Of a stretch of 64,000 nt of DNA, positions 1 to 10,196 are shown in pieces. Below the pieces are notes generated by a model. The model saw only the letters and a program-made list of their open reading frames with translations, was not told where the DNA came from and ran no database searches. Each line of letters starts with the position of its first letter. Position 1 is the first letter of the stretch. Both the position numbers and the translations under genes were made by a program. The DNA is from Blasia pusilla (lineage: Eukaryota; Marchantiophyta; Marchantiopsida; Blasiales), in assembly GCA_050084515.1 (NCBI GenBank), contig CM114271.1, forward strand, positions 1,860,001-1,924,000. Reading direction: 5' to 3'.

Positions 1-385
1 CGGCAGCTATTTTCTAGGCGACTGCTATACACACGCCGGCGGCTATGTTCTAGGCGGCTGGCTCTTCTCTGGACGGCGGCTATTCACAGGCCCGACGACT
101 ATTGTCTGGACGGTTGCTAATCACAGTCCGGCGGCTATTCTCTGGACGGCGGCTAATCTCTGGACGGAGGATATTGCTGGGACGGCGGCTATTTTCTAGG
201 CGGCTGCTATACACACGCCGACGGCTATGTTCTAGGCGGCTGGCTCTTCTCTGGACGGCGGCTATTCACAGGCCCGGCGGGCCTATGAATAGCCGCAAAA
301 ATTTTCAGGACGGCTGCTAATCACAGTCCGGTGGCTACTCTCTGGACGGCGGCTAAGGGAGTTAGGCGGGCCTCAGGACGGCTTC
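1..385. repeat. GCGGCTA-motif tandem array, left end
   Basis: Imperfect direct repeats of the motif GGCGGCTA alternate with CTCTGGAC and TTCACAG spacers (for example GGACGGCGGCTATTCTCTGG). A block of about 180 bp with TTTTCTAGGCGGCTGCTA recurs at roughly 10 and 190. The short Arg/Leu-rich reading frame here is only translation of the repeat. The array runs off the left edge, so its true start is unknown. The same motif recurs to about 7.85 kb. Confidence 0.8.
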
Positions 386-1440
386 TTTTCTTAACCCCTT
401 CATGTTTTCTCCATTCCCTCCTTTATTTTTCCCTCCCCTTCCTTGTTTTTCCTCCGTCTTCAGTATCTTTTTTCCTCTCCTCCCTTCATTTCTCTTCCAT
501 TCCTAGTTTTTCCTCCCTCTTCTTCAACTTTTTCCCTCTCTCTTCAGTATCCTTTTTCCTCTCCTCCCTTCATTTCTCTTCCATTCCCTCCCCTTCATTT
601 ATTTTTCCCTCCCCTTCCTTTTTTTGCTCCCTCTTCTTCAATTTTTTTCCTCTCCTCCCTCCATGTTTCCTCCATTCCCTGCTTAATTTTTCTCTCCCCT
701 TCCTTATTTTTGCTCCCTCTTCTTCAATTTTCTTCCTCTCCTCCCTTCATGTTTCCTGCATTCCCTGCTTTATTTTTCCCTCCCCTTCCTTTTTTTTGCT
801 CCCTCTTCTTCAACTTTTTTCCTCTCCTCCCTTCATTTCTCTTCCATTCCTAGTATTTCCTCCCTCTTCTTAACCCCTTCATGTATTCTCCCCCCCCCGG
901 TCTCCTTCATTTCTTTCCCTCTCCTTCCTCAATTTTCTCCTCCCTCCCCACCTTAGTTTTTCCACCCTCTTTTATTCAATTTTTTTTCCTCTCCTCCATT
1001 CCTTCACTAATGTAAACCCCTTCAACTTTTTCGTCTCCTCCCTTCATGTTTCCTCCCCCCGGCGGCTAATTTCCTCCCTCTCCATCAATTTTTTCCCTCC
1101 CCCCTCTCCTTCATTTCTTTCCCTCTTCTTCCTCAATTTTCTCCTCCCTCCCCACCTTAGTTTTTCCACCCTCTTTTATTCAAATTTTTTTCCTCTCCTC
1201 CATTCCTTCACTAATGTAAACCCCTTCAACTGTTTTCGTCTCCTCCCTTAATGTTTCCTCCCCCCGGCGACTAATTTCCTCCCTCTCCATCAATTTTTGG
1301 AACTCCCCCCTCTCCTTCATTTCTTTCCCTCTCCTTCCTCAATTTTCTCCTCCCTCCCCACCCTAGTTTTTCCACCCTCTTCTCCCTGTTTTTTCCTCTC
1401 TTTTCCTCAATTTTCAGATACCTTCATCCCCTTCCTCTCA
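386..1440. repeat. Kilobase pyrimidine-rich minisatellite
   Basis: The plus strand is almost all C and T for about 1 kb, built from variants of CCTCTCCTCCCTTCATTT and CCCTCCCCTTCCTT. From about 900 on there is a higher-order unit of roughly 205 bp: the string TCATTTCTTTCCCTC begins at 907, 1111 and 1317. Each unit carries AATGTAAACCCCTTCAAC, and the junctions contain GGCGGCTAATTTCC or a close variant, linking it to the neighbouring motif family. The apparent Ser/Phe/Leu-rich frames are artefacts of base composition. A purine/pyrimidine tract this long could form triplex DNA, which is inference. Confidence 0.85.
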
Positions 1441-1640
1441 AAATATAGCCGCTGGTACAGAAGTGCGGCTAAGGGAGTTAGGCCAGCCTGCGGCTACGGT
1501 GCGCAGAAGGGAGTCAAGCCCGCCTGCGGCTATTCTCTGGACAGAAGGGAGTGAAGCCTGCCTGCGGCTACGGTGCGGAGAAGGCAGTCAAGCCGGCCTG
1601 CGGCTATAGTGCGTACTAGGGGACGGGCTAGCGTCTAGGT
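1441..1640. repeat. Short direct repeats with GCGGCTA
   Basis: About four imperfect copies of a 45-bp unit of the form AAGGGAGTCAAGCC-GCCTGCGGCTA occur in direct orientation. They belong to the same motif family as the flanking arrays. No gene is visible. Confidence 0.7.
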
Positions 1641-2159
1641 ATGTAAATCGACCTTGGATATTGAATAGAAACCTAGAATGCATGTGCGGGAGTGGTGGAC
1701 GGGCATGCAGGGCTAGGACGTGAGGCCAATTTTCAGATTCAACGTTGAGATTTCAAATATTAGGTCAATTTTCAGATTTCACATTTCAGAATTGAGGATG
1801 ATGAAGGTCGAATGTGCTCTTGGGCCGCTTGCGATTGCAGAGCGGAAGCGGCTACTGTGCGGATTGGGGACGAGCTTTTCGGCTGATTGCAAATGCAAAG
1901 GGACGGCTATCCTCTTGGGCGGATTACGATTGTGGAGCTTTGGCGGCTAATGTGTGGATTTCGGACACTAGGGTCTCAAGTGCAGCCCGCGGCAGGTTTG
2001 AGGTCAAATTTATGCCATTTGAAGTGAAATTCCGAGCTTGGGGTTTCAGTGATTTCTCCTTTAGGTCAATTTGAAGCAATATGGTGTGGCAGATTCACCT
2101 TGGTGTTTGGGTTTGGACGCAGGGTAGATGCCTTGTTAGTAACACATAAGATGGTAGAA
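1641..2159. other. Non-repetitive spacer, no gene seen
   Basis: This stretch lies between two GCGGCTA arrays. It has a few short direct repeats of AATTTTCAGATT but no coding signal that I trust. The overlapping 76-86-residue frames resemble nothing I know. Confidence 0.5.
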
Positions 2160-2990
2160 ATTAGCATGACCGGCGGCTAATTTCAAGATGGAGGTATGAG
2201 CCGCTTCCGGCGGCTAATTTCAAGGCGGGTAGATGCCTTGTTAGTAACACGCAAGCTTCTTGAAATTAGCCACAGCCGGCGGCTAATATCGAGATAGAAG
2301 AAATAGATACCTTGGTAGTAATTTCAATATGGCAGAAATTAGCCGCAGCTGGCGCCTACTTGCAAGATGCTAGAAAACAGCCGCAGAACCGCGGCTAATT
2401 TCGAGATGGTAGAAATTAGCCTCAGCCCATGGCTAATTTCAAGATGCTAAAAATTAGCCCCAGACGGTGGCTAATTTCAAGATGGAGGTATGACCAGCTG
2501 CCGGCGGCTAATTTCAATATGGCAGAAATTAGCCGCAGCCGGCGCCTACTTGCAAGATGCTAGAAAATAGCCGCAGAACCACGGCTAATTTTGAGATGGT
2601 AGAAATTAGCCTCAGCCCATGGCTAATTTCAAGATGCTAAAAATTAGCCCCAGACGGTGGCTAATTTCAAGATGGAGGTATGACCAGCTGCCGGCGGCTA
2701 ATTTCAATATGGCAGAAATTAGCCGCAGCCGGCGCCTACTTGCAAGATGCTAGAAAACAGCCGCAGAACCGCGGATAATTTCAAGATGGTAGAAATTAGC
2801 CCCAGACGGCGGCTAATTTCAAGGTGGAGGTATGACCAGCTGCCGGCGGCTAATTTCAATATGGCAGAAATTAGCCGCAGCCGGCGCCTAATTGCAAGAT
2901 GCTAGGAAACAGACGTAGAACCGCGGCTAATTTCGAGATGGTAGAAATTAGCCGCAACCGGCGGCTAATTTCAAGATGGTAGACTTCTTC
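2160..2990. repeat. 190-bp tandem repeat of palindromic GCGGCTAATTTC modules
   Basis: The string ATTTCAATATGGCAG begins at 2321, 2511, 2701 and 2852, giving periods of 190, 190 and 151 bp; the last unit has lost about 39 bp. Each unit contains several near-palindromes in which GAAATTAGCCGC faces GCGGCTAATTTC across a CAGCCG-type centre, joined by AAGATGG linkers. The structure is a higher-order repeat made of inverted modules. It is not a CRISPR array because the units are contiguous and palindromic, with no unique spacers. Confidence 0.85.
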
Positions 2991-3044
2991 TCCCTTCGGG
3001 AGTTTTCATGGCGCCGGCGGTTAATTGATACAGCGGTTCATGGT

Positions 3045-3740
3045 GACATTATCCTAGATGCGAGGCCTAAGTGGACGTCAACTCTTCAATTTTGTGGCGA
3101 TCAATGAGATCTCCTGCGAGTGGTTTTGTGGCTCTTGGCTTATATTTCGGAGATTGATTCGCAGGAAAAATGTCTCCAAATATTCTGGACAGATGACTCA
3201 AAAGCGGTTAAGGCTGTTGCGCTTTCACCGATACTTTCCGTGCTGGTTCCTAACGTCACGCGGAAATACTCTTCTGCCGTGGAGAATGCTGCACTAACAG
3301 GTCTTTTCCGCTCACTACTATCTCTCAAGCGGAACGGTGAGGCTGGGAAGGATAGGCAGTTGAGAGAAGGCGGGCATCTTGTTTGTAATGTACTTGCATC
3401 TTGCATCACTCACTACATATGATTGATATGAATAAGACCAACGAATGAAGAAATTTTCTGCACGGTTTAAATCCATTCTCGTTAACTTTTGTGTGGACTC
3501 TGGAGCGTCACGCTTCCTGGACCAGCTTAAATATACCTCTGAACATTTGGTTAGAATGCATTCAGAATTTGGAGATACGCTTCACGGCTAGAGTTCTGCT
3601 ACTTCAATGCTACATTGACCTCTGCAAAGGCTTCATTTGGGTAACTTCACTACTTTTGCTTGCCTAGCCAATGCCACTTGTCCTGAGCCTCCAGGAGATG
3701 CAATGTTTTCTTGGATTGCTCACAATCACCAGAAGTTATG
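3045..3740 (+). pseudogene. Decayed coding segments of an unknown gene, 5' part
   Basis: I do not recognise the family. Between 3120 and about 3405 one frame is open and protein-like, with a hydrophobic stretch VLWLLAYISEID followed by charged and Leu-rich sequence. From about 3443 to 3740 another frame reads as plausible protein (for example VDSGASRFLDQLKY and later CLANATCPEPPGDAMFSW) but contains at least two in-frame stops. These are probably exons of one gene that continues through about 7.34 kb. The mixture of open frame, stops and frame changes argues for a pseudogene, though wrong exon boundaries could create part of that impression. The 190-bp repeat array ends just upstream. Confidence 0.4.
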
Positions 3741-4104
3741 ACCATCACTTAAGTATTTCTTCTGTGTTTGGATGCAAAAATCTGAATTTACACTTAATTT
3801 CATTATCAGTGGTTTATGTAAATACATAGATAGATTTTTGGCATGGTCCAAGCTCTTGTAATGATTTTTCATCCAACTTTCCAACCACTTCTTAGAAAGC
3901 AAGAACTTATTCTGTATTGACATTATGTGTATGCAGATGCTTGCGGATTTAGTCTTTGATCACAAAATTGTGTATCATGAAACAATTTTCATTCTGATTT
4001 TGGAGGTATGAGGGCTTTGCCTCTTCTTCCTTGTATTTTATACATACGAGAGAAAATTGGTAATTTCCTGTTATTCTTTCTAATGGCGGGTGGGAGTGTC
4101 TCCT
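3741..4104. other. AT-richer spacer or intron, no gene seen
   Basis: Composition shifts to AT-rich and no frame looks like protein. The position between two coding-like blocks suggests an intron of the decayed gene. Confidence 0.4.
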
Positions 4105-4660
4105 TATGAACGAAAGTGTGGATATCAATGGCATGTCGGGCTTGGGAAGGCATTCGGTGGATTGGGCAAGCTATGTCTCAGAAACTCATGCTTGATATCA
4201 GGCAAGTCCTCCCGACCAAGAGCCAGAGAGAGAAAGTGAGAGAAAGCGGAGTTGGAGTTATTTTGACCATTCTCTTCAACCATGGCGATGATCCGACCTC
4301 ACATGAGGTGGATCAGAGAGAGAGGCCACCCTAGTATCAGATCCAAAATTGAAAGGAAGGCAAAGCCGAGTGGGACTCCACCGACCGAGCCCAAGAATCC
4401 TCGGAAGAGGAAAATTGCAGAAAGGAGGAGAGTGAGCCCAAAGACAAATCGGACCGATTTGCATAAAACTGAAGCTACCTACCAAAGACACTACTACAGG
4501 GAAGGCACAAACTTCAGATGATAGCAATGATTTCATTGCAAAAAAGAAAATACCGAGAAATAAGAGTTCCTCACATGGAGCCGGGAAGGAGCTTCCACAA
4601 TCGCAGATGAAGAATCCGAAGTCTCGGCCAAAAACCCAAGGAAAGAAGAAAGTGAGGGTT
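4105..4660 (+). pseudogene. Decayed coding segment, Lys/Pro/Ser-rich
   Basis: The first part reads as protein (GMSGLGRHSVDWASYVSETH) and then hits an in-frame stop. Further down, basic low-complexity sequence is split between frames: EPKNPRKRKIAERRR in one and TSDDSNDFIAKKKIPRNKSS in another, ending near KTQGKKKVR. The content is typical of a disordered, possibly nuclear, region, but I cannot assign a family. Frame changes and stops indicate decay. The next coding-like block is at 5158, with a GCGGCTA repeat region between them. Confidence 0.4.
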
Positions 4661-4689
4661 CTAACCATTTCTATTCATTTTTTTTTACT

Positions 4690-5060
4690 TTCTTGGCTAT
4701 ATGCATGAACGGCGGCTATTCACAGCCCAGGGCACTTGCAAGCATTAACCTACGGCTAAATTGTAGACTAATAGCAGCCGGCGGCGGCTATTCACAGCCT
4801 TTGCACAAAGATGCCAGAATGAACCGGCGTCTATTATAGCAGAAGCCGGCGGCTATTTTAATTCTCTGGATGGCGACTAAGAGCAGCCGCCGGCGACTAT
4901 TAAGCCCGCTTTTGGACAAGGCTACCAGAAAGAGTCGGCGTCTATTCTAGCATGGGGGGCGACTATGCACTCTCTTTGGACTAAACAAAATAGCAGCCGG
5001 AGGGGGGCTATTCACAGCCATTGTGCAAGTTTGGCGGCTATCCACATCGTTTGGGGAAGG
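4690..5060. repeat. GCGGCTA repeats inside a probable intron
   Basis: Direct and inverted copies of GGCGGCTATTCACAG, GCCGGCGGCTATT and GGCGTCTATT fill this stretch between two coding-like blocks. They use the same core motif as the arrays at 1-385 and 2160-2990, but with different spacers. Confidence 0.7.
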
Positions 5061-5157
5061 CTACTAGCTTACACAAGGATGCCTACACTTTTTTTAGTTT
5101 TCTTTATATTTAAATATAACTTTTGGGGTTCATTGGTGTGTACTAGGAGACGTCTAC

Positions 5158-5400
5158 ACTTCCAGCAAAAGTCAAGAAGGAAGATGATTCGGCAACTCTG
5201 CCGATTGCTACAAATTCGAATCCAAGTGTAAGTAGAGTAAGATTTCATCATAGCTTGGTATTCTTTCATGTAGACATGTATAAACGTTTTCTCAAAAACC
5301 AGGTTCCCCTAAGGACTCCTCCTTCCATAGAATCCAAAGCGGGTGTATAAAGACTTGCTATCCTTTCCTTTTGCAGATGAGGATGTCAATTGTGAAGTTC
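5158..5400 (+). pseudogene. Two small putative exons of the unknown gene
   Basis: A short acidic segment (VKKEDDSATLPIATNSNPS) at about 5165-5228 is followed by a GTAAGT-like donor. A second short segment (DEDVNCEV) starts right after a TTTTGCAG acceptor near 5376. Both fit in style with the acidic exon downstream. Each is too short to stand on its own. Confidence rests on splice-site context and similar residue composition. Confidence 0.35.
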
Positions 5401-5433
5401 GTAGTCTTATAAATTTATTTTTTGGGTGCTACA

Positions 5434-6491
5434 GAATACTACTACGTCTAGTCGACCTCGCCGTGCAAGAATGGCGATTTCAAGGTTGGGTATTGCAGGT
5501 TTTCACATGAGAGCAATGTCATTGTAGAGGAGCATATTTCAGGCCTCCCTACGGCTTCAGGGGAAAGTGAAGGTCTAAAGGAACCCCATGTCGAGGAGGA
5601 GCAGGGTGAACCCGTCTGTGAGGTGGGTGTCATTGATACTCGAAGGTGATAGATGAGGTGATCAAAGGCATCACGAGAGGAATTGAATCTGCTGAGGACA
5701 AGGCAAAGCGGAGGATTGAAGATCATGTCATTCATTTGGAGGATACTGAAGCAAAGGAGCCTGAGAAGAAGGATGCGGCTAGCCCTCAGTCCAATCCAAA
5801 TGACACTCACACCAACAGGCATGATTCACCTTCACATGTACATGGAGTGAAGAGTGGAGAAAGCAAAGGGAATGAGCAATGGAAGGATGGTATCGATGGC
5901 TTGGATTGGCAAGAATTTGGGAACTTGCCTGAATGGAACACTCAGAAGGTAGGAGGTTGGGAAGTTCCCAATGTTTCTCAGTTCGGGCCTTCACAACACC
6001 GTAGGGAGTCTCTAGGCACAACAAGGAAAGACACGGCAGATGCACCTATGAAGATCACTACAGAGGGCCCTCATGGGAACATGGCAAGCGGCACACCACG
6101 TGCTCACCCTACAGCAACGACCAAGGCCCAGCTTTTTGTGGAGCCTATGGTGATTACCCGAGGCTCTCAAACCATGGACAAGTTTCTTGTGAACAGAATG
6201 AGTCAAACTGACCATATGTTCACAGTGGATCAACAATTGCAAACAGATAGTATCCCTGAGGTGCACATGGTTAACCGATTATGCCAGACTGAGAGCGTGT
6301 ACCATGTGAACAACTATGTGCAAACTGAGGACTCCACATGGTGGATGAATCACATGCGGTCCAATGCGCTAGCAATGGTTCCAACACGCGGTGCTCCACA
6401 ACCCACACCATCAAGTGAAGATGGTGTACTCCCTAATCTTTGGGGGAGTGAAGGTTTGGACGGAAAAGAAGATGGGCTCAAATCACAGAAG
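5434..6491 (+). pseudogene. Acidic exon with five Gln-Thr motifs, unknown family
   Basis: This is the best-preserved part of the unknown gene. From about 5450 one frame encodes acidic sequence (VEEEQGEPVCEVGVID). Near 5648 the reading shifts to the frame that stays open to 6569 (307 codons from 5646). In that frame the first 45 residues are highly charged and probably helical or coiled. Residues 50-165 look disordered. Residues 174-228 hold five QT motifs: SQT at 174-176, SQTD 186-189, LQTD 198-201, CQTE 213-216 and VQTE 225-228, so the Gln residues are 12, 12, 15 and 12 apart. A donor AAG|GTATTATG at 6491/6492 ends the exon in phase 0, matching an acceptor at 6870. QT-[DE] arrays with this spacing recall dynein light chain (LC8) binding regions such as that of Nup159. 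That is an inference from motif and spacing, not homology. The upstream frameshift suggests a non-functional or mis-split gene. Confidence 0.5.
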
Positions 6492-6659
6492 GTATTATGC
6501 CAATCTTCAATTGCCCATCTTCCTTTATGTGGCCTCTATTCTCCAATCGATCTTCACAAATTGCAGTAAGTTCTTATGGATTTTTGGCATTCTCAGTGGA
6601 GGACTCAACGTATAGGTGAAGGTTTACTCTATATTTGTTGGATTGTCCCAAAACCCTAT

Positions 6660-6835
6660 CCAAAAATCCTTAGTGATCACAACCGGCGGGTAAACATAGC
6701 CGGCGCCTATTCATAGTGGGCGGCTATGCACACCCAATGCCAATTTCTAGGCGGCGGCTAATCACAATCAAAGGCTTTGTGCTAAGCACAAAGTGGGGCT
6801 AATCACACACGACGGCTTTTTTCCATTGTAGGTTA
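6660..6835. repeat. GCGGCTA repeats in the 6492-6870 intron
   Basis: Copies such as ATAGCCGGCGCCTATTC, GGGCGGCTATGCACACC and GGCGGCTAATCACA lie inside the intron defined by the 6491 donor and 6870 acceptor. Direct and inverted orientations are both present. Confidence 0.7.
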
Positions 6836-6870
6836 TTTCATGTACACATTCCGTTTGTCTTTGGATGTAG

Positions 6871-7074
6871 GGACCAACGGAAGAAGTACCAGAGGAAGAC
6901 CCGAGTGTGCCACAAGGAGGGTTTCTGATTGATGAGAGAATCATACAATTGTGGATTAACCATTTGGGGATGCCCGCGGAAGATGTGGTGCATTTGGAGT
7001 GTTGGGAGGACAAAATTCATCTCACTGAACGAACCACAGCTAGAGTAGACAAGTATGTTGAAGTCTGGAGCTAA
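6871..7074 (+). pseudogene. Downstream exon of the unknown gene
   Basis: Directly after TGTAG at 6866-6870 an open frame in phase 0 encodes 67 residues, including acidic EEVPEEDPSVP and a folded-looking stretch with FLIDERIIQLWINHLGM and VVHLECWEDKIHLTERT, then a stop at 7072-7074. The phase matches the exon ending at 6491. The sequence after the stop continues as protein in another frame (next feature), so the stop may result from a frameshift near 7065. I do not recognise the domain. Confidence 0.5.
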
Positions 7075-7337
7075 GGCACGCAGCTCTTCTTCCGAGAGGA
7101 GATCTCATTACAAAGTTAGGAGTGACCGGCTATAACAACAAAGGTGGGTGGGAAGAAGCCTTGCGTAGAGTGACAACCTTGCAAGATTCGGCAGCAAGGA
7201 ATTCACAGTTTATTCGTGACCTCTTGAGTAGGCTAGGTGTGTCATCAGACGGCTTGGACGAGGCATCCTGTTTCTCTAGGGCTCTAGTGGCTATTGTTGA
7301 CTTGCAACGGTTGGATTCTTCAGGTCCAAGCATGTAA
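7068..7337 (+). pseudogene. C-terminal segment of the unknown gene, frameshifted
   Basis: A frame open to the stop at 7335-7337 reads ELRHAALLPRGDLITKLG and then a Gly/Trp turn, followed by a probable amphipathic helical segment (FIRDLLSRLGVSSDGLDE). It lies immediately downstream of the exon ending at 7074, in a different frame. It is therefore most simply the original C-terminus after a one- or two-base indel. No initiator of its own is convincing, since the nearest is GTG at 7122. Family unknown. Confidence 0.45.
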
Positions 7338-7439
7338 TAAATCTTTGTAAAGTTCCTTTTTGTTTTATGGTGAAACGATGATCACATCCATGTTGTATAA
7401 TGTATGTCAAGCGCTGGAATTTGTGCACTTCCACCCCAA

Positions 7440-7850
7440 ACCCTACAACCTGTGGCTAAAAGGCTCATCAGCCCTGGGGCTGCGGCTACAACCTGCGGCT
7501 AACTCCAAACCCTAAACCCTAAACCTGCGGCTAAAACCTGCGGTTAAATTGGTCCATCCTCTCCCCCTTGGCTGAAACTTCATCAGCTCACTGCAATGCC
7601 ATGACACACTGGAGATGACGCTAAAACCTGCGGCTAAATCCAAGCTTCCACCTTAAACCTGCGGCTAAAACCTGTTGTTAAATTCGTCCATCCTCTCCCC
7701 CTTGGCTGAAACTTCATCAGCTCACTGCAATGCCATGACACACTAGAGCTGCGGCTAAATCCAAACTTCCACCCTATACCTGCGGCTAAAACCTGCGGCT
7801 AAATTGGTCCCTCCTTGGCTGAAACTTCAGAACTTCTGCGGTTAAGTGCA
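7440..7850. repeat. CCTGCGGCTAAA repeats downstream of the unknown gene
   Basis: The 12-mer CCTGCGGCTAAA and close variants recur. A longer unit with CTTGGCTGAAACTTCATCAG starts at 7567 and 7701 (period 134), with a shortened third copy near 7814. Two CCCTAAA units occur at about 7506-7520. This is the right-hand limit of the GCGGCTA family in the window. Confidence 0.75.
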
Positions 7851-7899
7851 AAGGTCTACTACTATAGAAATGGTACTAGAACAATTACCGGACTTCCCG

Positions 7900-8020
7900 G
7901 TAGCTCATATCCCAACCGGTGGGAACTCTGACGTGGCAGTTCATAGGGGCCACTCAAGCAAGAGATTTCGTAGGGGGGCCACTTAAGCAACATAAGTAGG
8001 GCAGGGGGCCACTTAAGCAA
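7900..8020. repeat. Three GGGGCCACTTAAGCAA direct repeats
   Basis: GGGGCCACTCAAGCAA, GGGGCCACTTAAGCAA and the same again lie about 35-40 bp apart. They have no relation to the GCGGCTA family that I can see. Confidence 0.6.
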
Positions 8021-8426
8021 ATACCTGGATAAGAAATGGGTTGATCTTGATGTACATGGCTTATCCCTTCTCTTGTCATGGACATATGGTCCAAATATGA
8101 GCTCATTTCCACCGTCCTAAAAGAACTTGAATTTATGGAACCTATTGATTTATTTTCATTAAATCCAAATGTACAATTTGAAGTGGAGGTTTACGCCTCT
8201 TTTGTTTCATTAGGGTTTAGTGTTTTATGCCTCTTCAGTTTTAATAGGTTTTACCATTTACATTTATGGATAATGCACAATTGAAAAATAAAATTATCCC
8301 ATTTTGAGAAAATATGAGAATCATTTTTTGGGTTCCCATTCATTAATTTTTGTCCATTTTTTACTTGGAATCCCCCCCTTTGTCCTTTGGAAAACCCTCT
8401 ATCCCAATAGTAGAATAGAAAAACAT
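8021..8426. other. AT-rich spacer, no gene seen
   Basis: No repeat or coding signal stands out. The reading frame at 8078-8284 has no recognisable motif. Confidence 0.5.
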
Positions 8427-8603
8427 CATGGTTGCACAAAAACAAACATGGACGTACAAGTTAGGACATGTCCACAGACATGAATGGCAAAAAGTGTTGC
8501 CCACACTTATAGTTCATAGTGGAAAAGTAAGGGAGGGGGAGATGGGGCCCAAATGGAGAAGTTTTTTTACACGATGAATGTGGAATTTGTCCATATGCAA
8601 CTT
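8427..8603. mobile_element. Short inverted-repeat (MITE-like) element, copy 1
   Basis: It starts CATGGTTGCACAAAAACAAA and ends TTTGTCCATATGCAACTT, carrying an internal GGACATGTCC. Flanks are AAAAACAT (8419-8426) and AAAAAAAT (8604-8611), a 7-of-8 match consistent with an 8-bp target duplication. Terminal sequence and internal GGGGCCC-type sequence match copies at 34412 and 41396. The flank is low complexity, so the duplication alone is weak evidence here. Confidence 0.6.
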
Positions 8604-9159
8604 AAAAAAATGAATCTCTTTAACAAAAACTTCCCTCCCAAACTTCATTCGGAATTTTAAAACCTATCTTCATTCATTCCTTTTATCTCTTTCCTAATTT
8701 TTATTATTTTATTCATATAGTTCATGAGAAATTTGAGCTTATATTATTATTAATAAAATGAATGAATATTATTAATAAAATGAATGAATATGAGAAGGAA
8801 AGAGGACCCAAATAAAAAGATTTATATGGTTCTATCTTGTTACTTAGGGTTATTCCAAATTATAAGGTAACCCTAAGCAAGTATTTTTTTTCTTTTAAGT
8901 TATTTTATAAAAAACTAAAAATATTTAAAAGTATTTATTTGAAAATAAAATTTAATAAAAGTAGTACAACCTCTTCCCATTTAAATTGTAGCTTAGTATA
9001 AGATGTAACCAAACATTGATTGAGAGGCTTAAGACATGCCGCTCATGAAGAGCTTCTCAAGACGAATTAACCTTAATAATAGTATGATATGTTGAATTTC
9101 TAGAGTTCAACATCCGAAAAGTTGAGGGATAAGACGTAAAGATAAATTTCCATTTAATA
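8604..9159. other. AT-rich DNA, no gene seen
   Basis: A tandem pair of TATTATTAATAAAATGAATG lies at about 8743-8790. No coding sequence is apparent. Confidence 0.5.
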
Positions 9160-9590
9160 TAAATAAATAAATATCTTTACTGTAATAAAACCCTTTCTTC
9201 GTTCTTTAAGACATTTCTATTATTAATTTCAAGAAAAATAAGTTTAAACTTAGAACTTTTTAAATTTTCCAACCCTCATGATCTCCAAAGTAAGAAAGAT
9301 ATTCACCCATAGTTTTTGAAAATATAGTTCAGATTTCCTTCAACCAAGCTTGAACATAAAAAAGAATTTAGAAATGAAAGGAATTTTTATCCTCTTCAAG
9401 AATAATTAATTTCCACTCTTCCATTATTTTCCTTCCTCAAACTTTTCAAAATAATTTGTAGCTTCTCCTCCAAGCTAAACTTGAAAATTGAAAATTTTAT
9501 TTTTTTTCCCTAAATTTAAAAAAAATTGAAACTTCTTATTGAAAAAATATGCAACATATGAGGGAGATTTTTAAAAATCCTATTCATAAA
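9160..9590 (+). repeat. Diverged AT-rich segment, first copy
   Basis: This segment aligns by eye with 10470-10920 in direct orientation. Shared landmarks in the same order are CCAACCCTCATGATCTCC, AATTCAGAAATGAA-type sequence, a TTTTATCCT block, a block like CCTTCTCATTTTTTCCAAAATAAT, and ATGAGG-AGATTT. Identity is moderate with many small indels. It may be part of an old transposon, but no termini were found. Confidence 0.55.
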
Positions 9591-10196
9591 ATTTTAATAT
9601 AATTATGAAAACCTCTATTCCATTCAATTTTTGGATTTGTGTATGATAAAGTCAAATATAATTTCAACATAATTGAAAAGCTTCACACATGGCTCTTATT
9701 GAGAGCTTTTGAAAATGACCTAATACCCATGATAGTATGATTAAACAAATTTTTTTATCCGATTTAGTTTCCAAAATTTCTGGAAAATTCACTCCTAACC
9801 AAGCTTGAAAATTACAAATGTTTTACAAAATAGAATCATTTTCGTATACTTAAGTAATGCTTACATGTCCATTCTTCTATTCTTATCCTATATTTCAAAA
9901 GTTATTTTAATTTTCTGTCTAAACTAAGCTTCATATTGAAAGATATAAATAATTTTTGCGCTAAGTATCCTTAAAAAAAATGTGTTCTTTAAATGGATAA
10001 CTATACTTATCACTAGTGTAAGCATGTGTGATGCACGAGTTTAAATTACCTCCCAAAATGATAATTAACTTTCAAAATTCCCAAGTGCAATTTTAAATTA
10101 ATTTTGAGCAAGCTTATTGACTAAGAACGTGAGTGATCCTATTGGTTGAAAGTGTCAATAGGAGAAGAGTTTGCAAAATGAATGGGCACTCTCCAA

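Noticed and set aside
331-873. 180-codon Ser/Phe/Leu-rich frame
   Set aside because: It lies wholly in the pyrimidine minisatellite, where stop codons are rare by composition.
2160-2990. Regularly repeated array that might be a CRISPR
   Set aside because: Units are contiguous, palindromic and about 190 bp long with no unique spacers, and the genome is eukaryotic.
7500-7525. Plant-type telomere repeat CCCTAAA
   Set aside because: Only two units occur, inside a CCTGCGGCTAAA array, too few to call an interstitial telomere.
9980-10030. Minus-strand Helitron 3' end (CTAG near a CGTGCATCAC sequence)
   Set aside because: The hairpin is only about four pairs and no matching 5' end was found.
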